Shown: positions 48,182-60,579 of the stretch, one piece after another
Position numbering within the stretch: the stretch's first letter is position 1
Layout of the letters: each line of letters opens with the position of its first letter
Assembly (NCBI GenBank): GCA_950106755.1
Contig: OX467091.1
Span: 12,541,538 to 12,605,537, forward strand
Reading direction: 5' to 3'
Origin: Climacium dendroides
Taxonomy: Eukaryota; Streptophyta; Bryopsida; Hypnales; Climaciaceae
DNA length: 64,000 bases
The notes under the pieces: generated by a model
Seen by the model: the letters and a program-made list of their open reading frames with translations, nothing else
Told to the model about the DNA's origin: nothing
The model's database searches: none
Program-made: the position numbers and the translations under genes

Positions 48182-50243
48182 CGTCGTCTAAGGTATGCTA
48201 TCTACATGCACGCTCTGCACTTCTTGACATCGACGAATGCTTTTCCCAACTCACCTGATTATTTCAAATTCTGCTGTGAGTTAATCTCGCCATTGAGGGA
48301 AAGCAAACCCAGAAGCAATAACATCTTTTTCATTGCAAACGAATACTGAGCTCGAATTTGGAAAAGGAACAGAATTTGACTCACAGGGAAAACAGAGCAC
48401 AGTTCGACTGATATGGAAAACAGAGCATCACTAATTCAAAATGCAGGATTGAAGTAGACTCTCACCAATATCCACTTTGAAGGCTGGAGAAGCCGCAGCC
48501 AATGGAGCAATGAGCTAGCTACAATACTCGCGCAAGTCATCAAAACTTCGCCAATTCGATCCAGCGTCTCCTCAAGAACTCATTACTAAATGACACTTTG
48601 TTCCACAACCTGCCTACTGCAACCGTGATCGGTCACCAGATGCGCAATCCTCACCGACCTCGCCGCCCACCTGTTTGGACTTGAGCGCACCTCCACTAGA
48701 ACCGACCATCACAAACCCAACTCCGCAAGGAACTCTGTCAACGTCAACATTCGCAGGCGTGCAAGCGTCAAGAGCTTGCATGATGATGCCCGCCACTACA
48801 TGCCAAGAAGATGATCAACAGTTCAAATTCGTGCTGCAATCGGCGGGAGCGGGCCCCGTTTCGACCTGGATAGACGACCGTGATTGTTGGGGGCACCCCA
48901 CATCTCATGAACAGCAAAGCTTGTTGGACTCTTTCCTGGCGTTCATCTCAGAGCAACAACTGTTGCGAATTGGTCCGCTTTGCTCGGCATGGCTTTTAAG
49001 GCCAGCCAACTGGAAAGCCGCAAATGGGCGGGACCCCAAATTCTCGCAGACACGCAACACGAAGGTGAGTACGGTAACTTTTGTTCCATTTTGGCCCCCC
49101 TCCCCCGATTTCCTCATGTCGCAACTCGGGAGGGGTTTCTCTTTTCTTTTTGAAACAAGAGAAGGAGCCCTTATTAAGCATATAAGGATTAGAACTGGCC
49201 CGAAAGAGACGAAGTATGAATATTTTTTGTTAGTTTTTACAAGACTAGTGAAGGATTTACTTGAAGTATGAAGATTTTCAGTTCCAAATTTTTTAGTTCC
49301 TCTCCTTCCTGATGCAGTATTACAATTACTTATACTGGTAAAGTGGTAAGTGAAAAGCCAGAACCACAATATGATTTCTCCCTCCACAGCATCAATTGCT
49401 TTCTCTCCAAAAAAATCGAGCTTATCTCGTGCTGTGATTCATAAGTGTTTGCAATTTCTATGGAGCTTTTTTCGAGGAGGAGAGTATCCAATGTAACTTG
49501 GCGACCTTGAGTTCCAAAACTGAGGATCTTGTAAAGATGCACCGCAAACTCGCAACCAGTGACCGAGGCAAGTGGTCAATTGCCATTAAGAAGGTCATTA
49601 TGAAGAGGGATTCTTTTTTTTGACACGCATTGAATTATGGAGCCATATTTGTTGGAGACGCAGTTTACTGGCTACAGTTCAAACTTTAAAAGGGCAAACT
49701 CTATCTATTTATACCGAATGCTGCATTATTTCTCTGAAGCAAAAAATAGCCTGGCATTTAACCGTTTAAAGCTTGAATTCTTTTCTAAAACTTTGCACAT
49801 TTTTGCTTGTATCATGGTACGAATATATTATTTATCTTGATTTCATCAAATTAGTTACAAAAGAAGAAGGTTGTCTTTGAACCCTTCGGAGACTAAGTCT
49901 TTTGGTTTGATGTACTCTTTTTTTTAATGGAAATGGTTCATTTGTTGTTGTTTTTAAAAATTAATTATAAATTAAATATTACTTTGGAAGAATGAGAAAT
50001 TATTAAGACAAACAAACATTGTTGGAAACTCATTACTCATCATTCAATGAATGGATGTGTCAAGCGTTTAGAGTTTAATCCATTAGTGCTCCGGGATTGT
50101 AGTATGAAGTTGTGAAATGCATGATCTTTTGTTTGAAATACATATACTATTGTTTGTATATGAAACATTTTGTAATTAACTTAATTGTACACATATCCTT
50201 AGGATGTATTTGTTACAAAAAATTGATGATCATCAAACAATGC
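48182..50243. other. Upstream region of the membrane-protein gene and spacer
   Basis: Up to about 49280 the GC level is gene-like and likely holds the promoter and leader of the minus-strand gene. A plus-strand frame (ATG-initiated part from 48780, donor-like GTGAGT near 49065) is open but matches nothing I know. From 49300 onward the DNA is AT-rich without features. Confidence 0.4.
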
Positions 50244-50836
50244 ATTTAACCCCTAAGCACTCTAATGCCCAATTTTTGAACAATGAACAGATTGAAATTC
50301 TTAATTCTTTCTAATTATGTTTGGATGAAAGTCATCTTAATTTGTCGAGATATTTTATCAAGTTGTTGTCCTATCAAATGGTTGGATTTGGTGTTACTAG
50401 AGTACATTATTTTTTTAAATTACAAGTGTAGAAAAATGTCAAGTGGTTGACCAAGCCCAGATATTGACTCTAGTTTAAAACTAAATTTGCAAAAATGAGG
50501 ACATAGATTTTGATAATAAAAAAATTTCAAAAAATCACCATGTCAAAAAAAACTCATTTCAAATGCATTCCAACAAATTTTACTCAAAAAATTATAATAT
50601 TTTGCTTGTAATTGAATTTAGAAAGAATTATGAAATTTCTCTTTCAAAATTTATCAAAAAAATATATATTGGTGATAGCAATGGTGATTCTAACCATATG
50701 GATGGAATCTATAACTCGAAATTTACAACTTTTATTTGTATGTGAATTCCAAAACAATTCTTCTAAATAATGTTTTTTGATAGATTTTTGCAAATCATCA
50801 ATTATGGAGAAGACTTTGGACGTTTAGGGGTTAAAT
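50244..50836 (-). mobile_element. ~0.59-kb DNA element (copy 2, inverted relative to copy 1)
   Basis: Its ends are inverted repeats: ATTTAACCCCTAAGC on the left and GTTTAGGGGTTAAAT on the right (50822-50836). The interior matches the reverse complement of 39623-40178 along its length. It has no ORF. A clear target duplication could not be fixed. With copy 1 it brackets the two-gene island at 41.5-48.2 kb. Confidence 0.85.
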
Positions 50837-53800
50837 GATCATAATGTTTATATGGAGTGATATCAAAAGTAAAAAATAATTTTTTTAAGTGCTTTAATTA
50901 GTCCCTACATACTAGACAGGGGGCTTCATTCCAAATCACCTCTAAAACAATTGTTTTTGAAATGTATGTATAAATTTTTCTAGAATTGTTTTTTGAAAAA
51001 ATTAACCATATAATATTGTTCATCACTATCAAGCTACTAAACCCTCAAAGTTTCAAAACTTTGAATAAGATATCATCAATCAAAGTTCAATTTGAGAAAG
51101 AAAGAAGGAAAGAAAAGAAAGGAAAGGAAAAAAAATTTGGAAACGTAATGATTCTTGTTTCTCATTCTCAAATTTGCACAAAAGAAGAAGTCTTTTTTGA
51201 CCAAATGCAATTATGAATAGTTGACAATGCTAATTTTTACAAGGATTAGGGCAATGGAAGATTGTTTTTAGAGCCTTGCAATCAAGTGAGGTATATTAGA
51301 AAAACAAAAATTTCAATTGACCATGTGCATTCACTATATGCTCCAATTAGCCCCCTACGCACTTGTACACCCATGGACTTTTTTCTTAGAATGGACTCTA
51401 ATTGTCTATGTTTCTCTCCCACTCCTCAATCTGCAATGAGCATTTATTGGAGTGTTGACTTTGAAAAATCACCCAAGGTGGATTTTTGTCCAAACCAAAA
51501 GTTTTCTTTTAGCTATAGAAAGATAACTTAACTACATGAAAAAATATAAAAATTTTAAGAAAATTATATTTTTGATATTCAAATAGTCCATGAAGTTGGA
51601 TAGTGACCACAAAATGGTTGATTAGGCATTTAGGGGTTAAATAAGTATTAGGTATGAGGGAAAATTTTCAAAAGTGATTTTGAACCAGTTTAGATATGTG
51701 TGCACTTGTCACTGCAAAAATGGCATGTTATACATGTGCCTTGTTGTCATATATAATTCCCAATGGTTTTGGAAAAATTCTAATAATTTTATAAAACCAC
51801 ATTGGATTTAAACACATGGTTGTGTGCAAAGAATTATACCATGAACAATCTTTATAAGTGGTTTGAGATCCAAATCAAGGTATGAGAAATGAAAGACATG
51901 GAGATCTATTATTAACTTCATGGACGCATTTTTTGAAAAATAACATTATTAAGCTTGAAATACAAAATTGTTTAAAAATTATATTGTTTTAGATTTGTAA
52001 TTGAAAGTTTAAAGCAGTACAATTTCTAATTTTCAAGCACTCATTGATTACATAGCAGTTATAGAAATACTAAAGGGCTAGCCTCAACATATTCTTTCAT
52101 AATCAATAATCAATCAAATATCAATAGACAATATCAATTGAAAAATTAAACCTCATAAGTGTTCTAAATGAAGATAATGAGATTATTATTTTTAAATCAT
52201 AATAAATAATTATAATCTTCCTAAATATTTGTGTCATTGATTCATGTAGATTGTAGAAAAAATATTTTCTTTCCATTGATGTGCTAAACAATTTTCTTAA
52301 AGCTTCTTCAATAATATTAATAGGACGAAGTATACTTTTCAAACCACCCATCATCTACATAAGTATTTAATCCCTTACAAACCTAGTGTACATAGATGGA
52401 TTGTTAACCTTTTTGTGGGAGCTATATAAAATGGATGAAATACATTTAAATATGTTGACAATTTTTTTTTGTCAACATTAGCTTCAAAGATGTGACAAGC
52501 ATTTTCACTTGATGTTTCTTAAATTTTAGGCAGGGGTCTAAATCCATTTATGTATGTAAAAATGAAAATATCTTAGCTAGGTTACTTTTAGGCCATAACT
52601 TACTTTGATGGCCTACAAAGTTCATGATGTACATTCCTTTCCCTACTAGAGACTTTTCGAATACACTCATGAACACCGAGTAAGGATTATATAATACAAG
52701 AAGTTAAGAATTCAAACTCAATTGAATTGTATGAGGGGACAAAACTTCAATTTATCCCAAACTTTTGAAGGTTATAATTTGCACCCATGGAATTAAAATC
52801 TTCAAAATAATTAGACATTGAAAGAGAATACTATATCCAATGGTTGGGTTCAACATTCTTTGCCAAATAAGTTGGTAAATGTCATTCAATAGATGCCTAA
52901 AAATATTAAAGGATAGTTTTTTTATTGATACAAAAATTTGAAACAATATATCTTTAAGAAATTGCAACCTATTTTCAAAAAAATATTTTGCTAATCTTAA
53001 CCATTAGGTACAATAGTAAAGGTATTTAAATAGATCCTAGTGGGGAAGGCGAGGTCATTTGTTCCTTGTTCACCCCTTGTAGATTATACGGTATGACTTT
53101 TTATCATAGAAAGAATACTTATCTTTGCATGGGTTTTATTTTAATTCCTAAAAGATCATTGTTCCTTTGAGGGACAAATGTATGTAAAGGCATATAACTA
53201 TAATCTTAATTTTTGGTATGATAATTTGAATTTTTTAAAAATGAGCAAGTAGATTAGCTTTATTTTTATTTCAATTGGTGATTGAGAGCAAAAATTATGC
53301 CATCCAAAGAAAAAATAGCTAAAATGAGGCAACCAAAAATAATCATAGACAACTCGAAGTATACAATTTTAAATTAGATAATTTGGAAATAATGATTTGA
53401 AAATTATAAAGAGAATTATTTTTCAGGCAATCAAAGCATCTTCTTGAAAAAAAACACTTATAGAATCTACATTTGAATTCAATTTTTGCAATTCCCCCCA
53501 ATTTCCCCTAAAAGGTTCATTTTCTTAAGATTGTTTGTTAGAACAATCTCACTATTAGGATTGACGCATTTCAATTCCATCTTTGAGTTACTAAAGATTA
53601 GTTTCTTTTAGTCTTGTATCTACTTCTACTTGAGATAATTTATAATTCAAGAATGAATTTCAAGTGTGCGTTTTTGAATTTATTTTCATAGGACTCTCAA
53701 TTCAATTTTTGACCATAAAGTTTTTTTACTGCAAAAATTTGTAGTGCAAAAATTTAGAATTTAGAAGATTTAAAGTCTTATAAAGTAGTATGAATAGGAG

Positions 53801-56150
53801 CAAAGAAAAATATATTCTCACTTGTGATTCTAAAATGTTGTAATCTATATGGTTAACATTTCTAAAATTTCTTCCATACATTCTTAGTGTAGTGGAAGTT
53901 CCTATTATTGGATATGCAGAAAAAAAAGTTTTGAAAGTTTTCCTCTTTGCAATAGAAATGATGATTTTGGAATACTTTTTTGGTAAAACATAGTTAAGGA
54001 ACTACAAAGGTTTAATTCTTGCTGACCCCATGAAATGAGAATTTATATTGTCTTTATCTTTACCTTGAGGATGAATGTTCCCTTCCCTTTTGGTTTAAGC
54101 GTTTGGGGGGGTAATCTCAAAAGCAACCATTTCATGGTCCTACCCAACTTCAAGAGCTTTTTGGATCCCTCCAAAATAGTGGATTTTTTGAAATTTTATA
54201 TTTTTCTCATGTAATTCTTCAATTTATCTTTTTATACCCCAAACCTTATGATTTTAACAAAATCTCCAGTTAAACACTTCGAGAAATGTTGATTATGGTT
54301 TGTCTTGGAAGAGAAAATTAACCAATAGGAGGTCATTCAAAGAATAAACATTCTAAGGGTAGTGCAAGTGGATATGGGCTGATTGATTGGAGTAAATAGT
54401 GGATGAGCATGGTCAAGTGAAATTCTTGTTTTTTTAGTTTACGTCGATTGAATACAAGGCTTTAAAGTAATTTTTTGTTGTCCCAATTCTTGTGAAAATT
54501 GGCACGTATGCTTTCAACTAATCATAATTTCATTTGGTTAAGAAAGGTAAACTTTTCCTTTGTGATTTTTTTGAAATATGGCACCTCAAAGTCATTTTGC
54601 CCAAGATCAAAAACTCAACTTTGATTGTAAATACCTCAAAATCCATATTATCAAATTCTTTGAAAAGTGGAGAGAATACTAGTTTGATTATAGTGAGCAA
54701 AAACATACAAACAAATTTTCATTAGAATGATTCTAAGAATAATTATATATTGCTTTTGAGAAAAGGTAGTATAGAAGTGGTTTGGGAAGTATGTCCCCCT
54801 TGGATCTTTAGGGGTTAAGAGTGTAGAAAAAAACTTAGGATTGCTAGAAAGTTGGACTTTTGACAAATTAAGCAGAAGCTTTGAGTTAGAGCAATGTAAA
54901 TACATAATATTGATTTCTTGTATAGGGAGGGTTGGATGTTCTTCTATAGTGTATGTGCAACAAGAATAAATTTTGTTAAATTGGTCCACGTACAATTAAT
55001 GGCTAAGCTTGCATTTAAGATTTCTACAGTGAAAAAAGCCTTGATTCATGAATCACAAAGGGCCCCGTGCCTCTAAGTTCAAGAATGTTATATAGTTTCT
55101 TGACTATTCAAAACAAAAAATTGAACTTTAGCGAAACTTGTTTATGATTTTGGACATATATTTGTCTAACCAGTTTATTTATTGGAGTTTTGCTAAAATA
55201 ACATGATCATTATTTTTCTACTTGGATAGAATGTAATAGATTTAATACTTTCAATTGGAAATAGACATTGATAGGAATTTCTAGGAAGACTCATTTCTAA
55301 AATGCTTACAGTAAGGTAACTACACCTAATGACCCAAATGCTATCAAATAAGCATGTGGTTACAATTCCTATTATTAAACATATATTTTTTGTATACCAA
55401 AAAAAAATTTCAAATTGTTGATTTTGCATATACATATATATGCAAAATTCAATTCTAGGCCCTTGTATTAAGGTGTACATTAAAGGATAAAATTAAAAGG
55501 AATTAGCTTGCAACATAATTGGGTTTGTTGGATCTTTCCTTGATGATATAGATAGGGTAATTTGAAGACACATGATAGTTTTACCAAGTGTTGTAAAAAA
55601 GTAATCATTTCAAAAGTTATTATTATTAAAATGCCACATTTACAAATACTTTTTTTAAAATTGATTTCTTACCATTGACAAAAGATATATTTTTCTTAAA
55701 TTAAAAATTTCCAAGAAAATTCATTTTTTTTTATAGAATTGTATAAGTATCAACCTACTTCCTACTATAATACTAACATCTCCCTACTAAATATCAGACA
55801 TTCACATTCCATATGAAAAATATTAGCTTTAATTCTTCTGTCTAAAAAATTATATTGTAAATAATATATCATATTAAATGCAAATTGTGTCACGATGTCA
55901 TCTTTCACTTTCTCATCCAAACAAAAAAAATTCACGTTTTTCATCCTTACAAACTTTCCATCTGAATTTTGGAAATACAATTTGAGTTTCAAAAATCCTA
56001 TTCTAGCAAAACTAAAAGAAAATAATGCGTTTTCTCATGCAACACCATGATGGTGTTATTGCAAACAAGTAGTAAATATACTCAGTGGCTATTAGTAGTG
56101 ACCGTCATTACTTTATAACAATCAATCTTCATACCAAGTGAGAAATATTC
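50837..56150. other. Long AT-rich intergenic region, no gene seen
   Basis: About 5.3 kb of A+T-rich DNA on which I find only short, compositionally biased frames. TTTAGGGGTTAA-type sequences, like the termini of the element at 50244-50836, recur at about 51629 and 54806, so diverged relatives of that element probably contribute. No RNA gene or other transposon end was found. Confidence 0.5.
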
Positions 56151-57280
56151 CTTTAAAAAGTGAGTTTCAACTGCCACCACAAGACTCAGTGGGATGTGCC
56201 TCACAAGACCGCCTGGAAGTCTTCGCCGGATTCACACGCACTCACTCATTCTTCCGAAAATAACGGAAGTCTCCTTTGTGGCACCAACTTGAAATAACTT
56301 CGGAGGAGGATCATTACGAGCAGCAGGGGTTGCACTGAATGCTTCAATGTTGAATGTGCTTCTGTTTTATTACATAATTTATGCAAAAGTGTGCCTTGTT
56401 TCTGTGATTTTATTATTGCTTTTAGGTCTCCGTGATGAAGCTTTACAACAATGGACTCTTATTGCTCCTTGCAGCAGCTTGTGTGTAGAATTAAACTTAC
56501 TTCTGAGTTGGGGAATTTGTAACTCAATTGATGACACTTATTTTGTCTGAAAGAACCGTCGTTTTAGAGTCTGGACGGATTTCTCATGAAACCTGACAGC
56601 AGGGTATCACCGCTATTAAGTTTAGAGGAAAAAAATCATGATCCCAGTTCTCCATTTCTGCCTTTCTAAAGTACCCAGATTTTTTGAACTCTGTGGTTGT
56701 GGATTTTCTTACAAATGTGGAGTTATTCCAAAGCCTGTTGTTGATTCGACATGGTGATGAGAGGACTGGGATTATTTGGTTTCAATATTTTAGTGAACGA
56801 CAGTATTCCGTGAACACGGCAACTAATTGCAACGAGGGGTAATAAAATATGCGTGGATTGCCCAGAATCTGGAAGGAAATAGGGGTCTCATAATGTTTTT
56901 TAACGCATTTGAGAGGTTCATGTGAGGACTTTGTTCTGTTCAATTGTAAGTAAATTTTTGGTCAACACACAATGCAGTGTTCTTTCATCGATCCTGGTGA
57001 AATGAAACTTGTCCACATGTGAATTATATTTCCACAATATAATCAATACAATTGGTCATTCAGAACCATGGAATCTCAGCGCTTTAGGGGTTAATGTCAT
57101 AGTTGAAGGTATGTGTGGGAAACTGCTAAATTGCGTTGCCCAGTGCTGGATTTCCTACAGAAATCCTCCCTTACACTGTTGTTGCAATCTTTACCGAAGC
57201 TGAGCTACATTTAGAGCAAGAGAGAATCGTGTGTAGGTGGCGTCTCCAGAATTACTTTTGAAATAAGGGATTGGCCTAAT
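56150..57280. promoter_or_regulatory. Upstream/leader region of the coiled-coil gene
   Basis: GC rises from about 56160, with non-repetitive sequence to the start at 57281, fitting a promoter and long leader. GTGATGA (about 56430) and CTGA (about 56503) look like box C/D snoRNA motifs, but no convincing terminal stem or guide was seen. TTTAGGGGTTAA occurs again at about 57083. Confidence 0.35.
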
Positions 57281-59123
57281 ATGGGTGACTTGCCAAATAT
57301 TGGGGAGCCAACAATGATGCACGAGGAGAATGTCAAGAAATCTCCTTTGCATCCGACTGCCAAAGAGAATTGGAAGCAGCCCAAGGTTCGGAAACCGGCG
57401 AACTCCTCAGCTCTGGAGAAGAAGTTGGAGAAGAAGCTGCTCCACAAGAATGAGAAACTGCACGAACTGAGGAACAGATGTGCCCAGCTGTTGAAGATGG
57501 AGAAGCGTTGCAACGACCTGCACAACGAGTTGAGCCTGAAAAACGAGCACGTCCAAGTCTTGACGAAGAGCCAGGCGTGCATGCAGCAGCAAGTGGACGA
57601 CACGGAGCGGAAGCACACGGAAGATTTGACGTTGCTGGTGAGGGCCTTGGAGAAGTCCAAAGTGGACTTGGGCTCCCAAGCGCAGCTGATTGAGACTCTC
57701 GTCCGGGACTTGCAGAAGATGAAGTCCACTCTGGAGTTTTGTAAAGACGAATTGATGCTCAAAGATGAAAGGGTGACTGTTCTGGAAGAAGACCTGAGGA
57801 AAGCGAAACATGCGCACGAGCGGACCAAAGTGGGCACAACACCGTCTAAAATACACAGAGCTCAAGCTTCAGGCCTGCAGACATCAAAGAGAAAGTACAT
57901 GAGACCTTGTTGGCAACCAATTACCAGTACAGGTAAGCTCCATTCTATTTCAGGGGCCCTCTCCACCTGTGTACCAAAGTGGTCATCACACAGAGCACAA
58001 CAGGTTACCTGACTGGGATGTTAAGACCCATAATTAGCTAATTGTAAGTTAACCCTTGAGAGTCCAAGGTAAAACAGAATGCTCACTTTAATAGCTAATA
58101 TTGGAAAATAGCAATTTTCACGACATTTGTGCATCGTTCAAAAGTGTAGGGTATAGTTTCTTCTTTCTATTGATACATTTTGTTACCTTGAAGCTTCCAA
58201 AATGATTAATTTCAACTCAAGATATGAACGCAGCCACTCTTGACCATTCGGGCACTTGCGGAACAAATTCTGTTAGCTAAAGGGCTACTTGATAGGTTGG
58301 TGCTAAAACAAATTCATCATGTGCAGTTCATGATCCTGAGCAGTGTATGGACTCATGGCAGAAAGAGAGGAGTGAGCTGCAGGCAATGGTGGCGAAGCTT
58401 ACACGAGAAGGAGAGCTCTGGACTTTTGAGAAAGCTATGTTAGTCTCTGCTCTCCATGCAGCCAAAAAGGAGTTCAATCACCAGCACGAGAAATTGAACC
58501 TTCTTCAAGAGAAGCTTCGGAAGTCAAAAGGCTCCTCCAAGTGCACATGCGAAACACCACATTGTCACCGCGTTGTGGAGAAGCATCACCACCACTGCGC
58601 AGTCTGCAGGAAAAAGGAGGAAAGAAAAGAAGGTAGTGACCAGTCCAGCAACCACATCATTATATCACTGGGAGAGCAGTTACGGAAGCAGATGCAATTG
58701 CACTACGATTTAGAGGAGAAGCTCAGAAGCACCAAAAAGCAGCTCAGTCAGAGCAACAAGAAGCTCAAGACTCTGGAGCGAGACCGAGCTGAAATGACTG
58801 AAAAACTGGCACAAGCAAGGATGAGTAACTACGACATGGAGTATCAAATGTCGTTGCTGCACGACAGCTTGCTGGAATCCTCCGCCAGGCTGGAACATGT
58901 CACCTCCCAGCTCCGTGAGTCTTGTAACCACAAGGCGTCGGTGCAGAAGAGCCTGGAATGCAGCCTGGTCAGCTTGCAGGAGGCCAGTGTGGACGTGGTG
59001 CTGGAGAATTCTGCCAAAGAACTGGAATTCAAGTCTATGAAGCTCCTCCAGAGACTGATGGCAACCAGGATTCGATGGGGGAATACTGTAGCATCGGACT
59101 ACCAGTTGCTTATTGAAAATTGA
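57281..59123 (+). CDS. Coiled-coil protein with a central Cys/His cluster, unknown family
   Basis: Two exons, 57281-57932 and 58327-59123, joined in phase (ACA G|TT CAT) with GT-AG sites, encode 482 aa. After a Pro/Lys-rich start, residues of about 45-185 form long heptad-rich coiled coil (LEKKLLHKNEKLHELRNRCA; LVRDLQKMKSTLEFCKDELM). Exon 2 resumes coiled coil, then has a compact cluster CTCETPHCHRVVEKHHHHC followed by AVC (Cys at about 290, 292, 297, 308 and 311; His at 298 and 304-307). The rest, to LLIEN at the end, is again coiled coil. The spacing could bind zinc, but I know no such domain. No signal or membrane segment is seen. Possible roles include cytoskeletal, basal-body or organelle scaffolding. 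That is speculation. Confidence 0.75.
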
Positions 59124-59351
59124 GCACCAACTCTTTTACTGAAAATTGTAGCAGAGCTTGTCTGCATCAATTGGTAGGTCATCAGCGACATTGAAGGAAT
59201 GTAACATAAGAAAAAACTTGAGAGAATTTCACGTCATCTGCAGCGAGACTCCTTGATCCTGTTCGAGTAGGGTAAGCCACTCCATTGCGTTGCTTCGCCA
59301 ATTATAGGCAACTGTACTGTACAGTACACAAGGGTGTAAGCTCAAGACTTG
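59124..59351. other. 3' flank of the coiled-coil gene
   Basis: Likely 3' UTR. I see nothing else. Confidence 0.4.
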
Positions 59352-59476
59352 AGGTATGTTCTCACTTGGTGTTAAAGAGTGTTGTTACTGAGGGTTTTAG
59401 GAACGAATTTAGACCTACTTTTGGACAAGATTCACATTGCAAACATCACCCCCTAACACCAAGTGTGAACATGCCC
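59352..59476. mobile_element. ~125-bp MITE, Harbinger-like termini
   Basis: The left end, AGGTATGTTCTCACTTGGTG, is inverted at the right end, which read inward is GGGCATGTTCACACTTGGTG. TTA follows the right end, and the left flank is degraded. The terminus GGGC...TTCACACT.TGG resembles that of the Harbinger element at 84-5346 (GGGCCAATTCACACTATGG). This suggests a non-autonomous relative inserted in the 3' region of the coiled-coil gene. Confidence 0.65.
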
Positions 59477-59479
59477 TTA

Positions 59480-60579
59480 GTTACATAGGTGGGGCACAAG
59501 ATGGAGAGACGCATCCTCTGTTAAGAACTGAAGAAATTTCACCATTTGGAGCTCAAGGTTGACTTACACCAGTTTCAATTGCACGCGGTGGCTCACGCTC
59601 CAATTTCACTCTTCAAGAATGAAGTTATTCCTGGTGAACGTCCCTCAAAAAACAGACACAATCTCCAAATCCTGGAGTGTTCCAAAGATGGATATGTTAC
59701 TAAACAGAAATACGCTCTTAACTCAAAATGCAGTAACTGCAAGTCAAGACAGGTGATTTTGTTGATGATGAGTTTAAGTTACAACGTGAACGCAAACATC
59801 GTCTTCAAGAAAGGAGTGGCTTCCAGTTTAAGCTTGCATGTCAAAGAATGGATGAAGTGGTCTACTGAAATGGAATACTCCTTCACTGCAGAAGAGCTCT
59901 TCTCGATCAGCCAACTCTCCATCAAGCCCAACCACGGGAAATGCCTGTAAATGCATTTAAGCCCCGACTCCAATCAAGGGATATCCTGGTGAATCACATA
60001 TTTGACAGAGTATTCTCATATTGAGGGTTAAAAAGACGAGGGTATTCGAACAAAGAAAAATGATTTCCAATCAACTTTACCCTTGTATTACTGCTCACCG
60101 GACAAGATACAGAACAGAAGGTCAACCAGGCAAAAGCAAGCTTTGCTGACCTCAGCTGCCAATGGAAAAGCATTGATGGGTGGTTTACAATGAAGACTGA
60201 CAAAGAACTTGGAAATTCCGAATCTTGAAAAGGATCCAGTTCAAAATGCAATACTGCTCAAATGCAGCTAATTGCTTTGTGGCATAAAGCCCAAATTCAA
60301 GAAACCAAGGGTCCAGAGCACCATTAAATAAGAATATAAGGTGAAGACAAAATCAACTTGAAAACTTTGCACACGAGAAAAACACTTACAAAACTATTTG
60401 AAACGCTCAAGAATCCTTACAATATAATGAGCCTCACAGCCAGAAATGTTTCCTCGGTTTAAACACCGTACAATCTAATTTCTAACTTACCACACAATTT
60501 GGCACCTGTCTTGAAAAGGGCTCTCTGCCCCATGCAAAAGTCGGTGCCCTGGTGCACTAAAATCTGTTTCCGCATCCCT
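59480..60579. other. Intergenic region between the coiled-coil gene and the CACTIN 3' end
   Basis: The CACTIN 3' UTR probably occupies about 60100-60579. A non-ATG frame at 59546-59950 is open but has no recognisable domain. Confidence 0.4.

Noticed and set aside
48675..49271. Plus-strand 198-codon frame upstream of the membrane-protein gene
   Set aside because: Begins without ATG. The ATG-initiated part (from about 48780) has a donor-like GTGAGT but no recognisable continuation or family. Most likely promoter or leader DNA of the minus-strand gene.
56295..56325. GGAGGATCATTACGAGC as a possible 18S rRNA 3' end
   Set aside because: Only a dozen bases resemble GGAAGGATCATTA, and no other rRNA sequence lies around it.
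56428..56508. Box C/D snoRNA (GTGATGA ... CTGA)
   Set aside because: No convincing terminal stem, C'/D' boxes or guide complementarity was seen. The motifs are short enough to occur by chance.
59546..59950. 134-codon plus-strand frame between the coiled-coil gene and CACTIN
   Set aside because: Starts with TTG rather than ATG, has no domain similarity, and an overlapping frame is also open.
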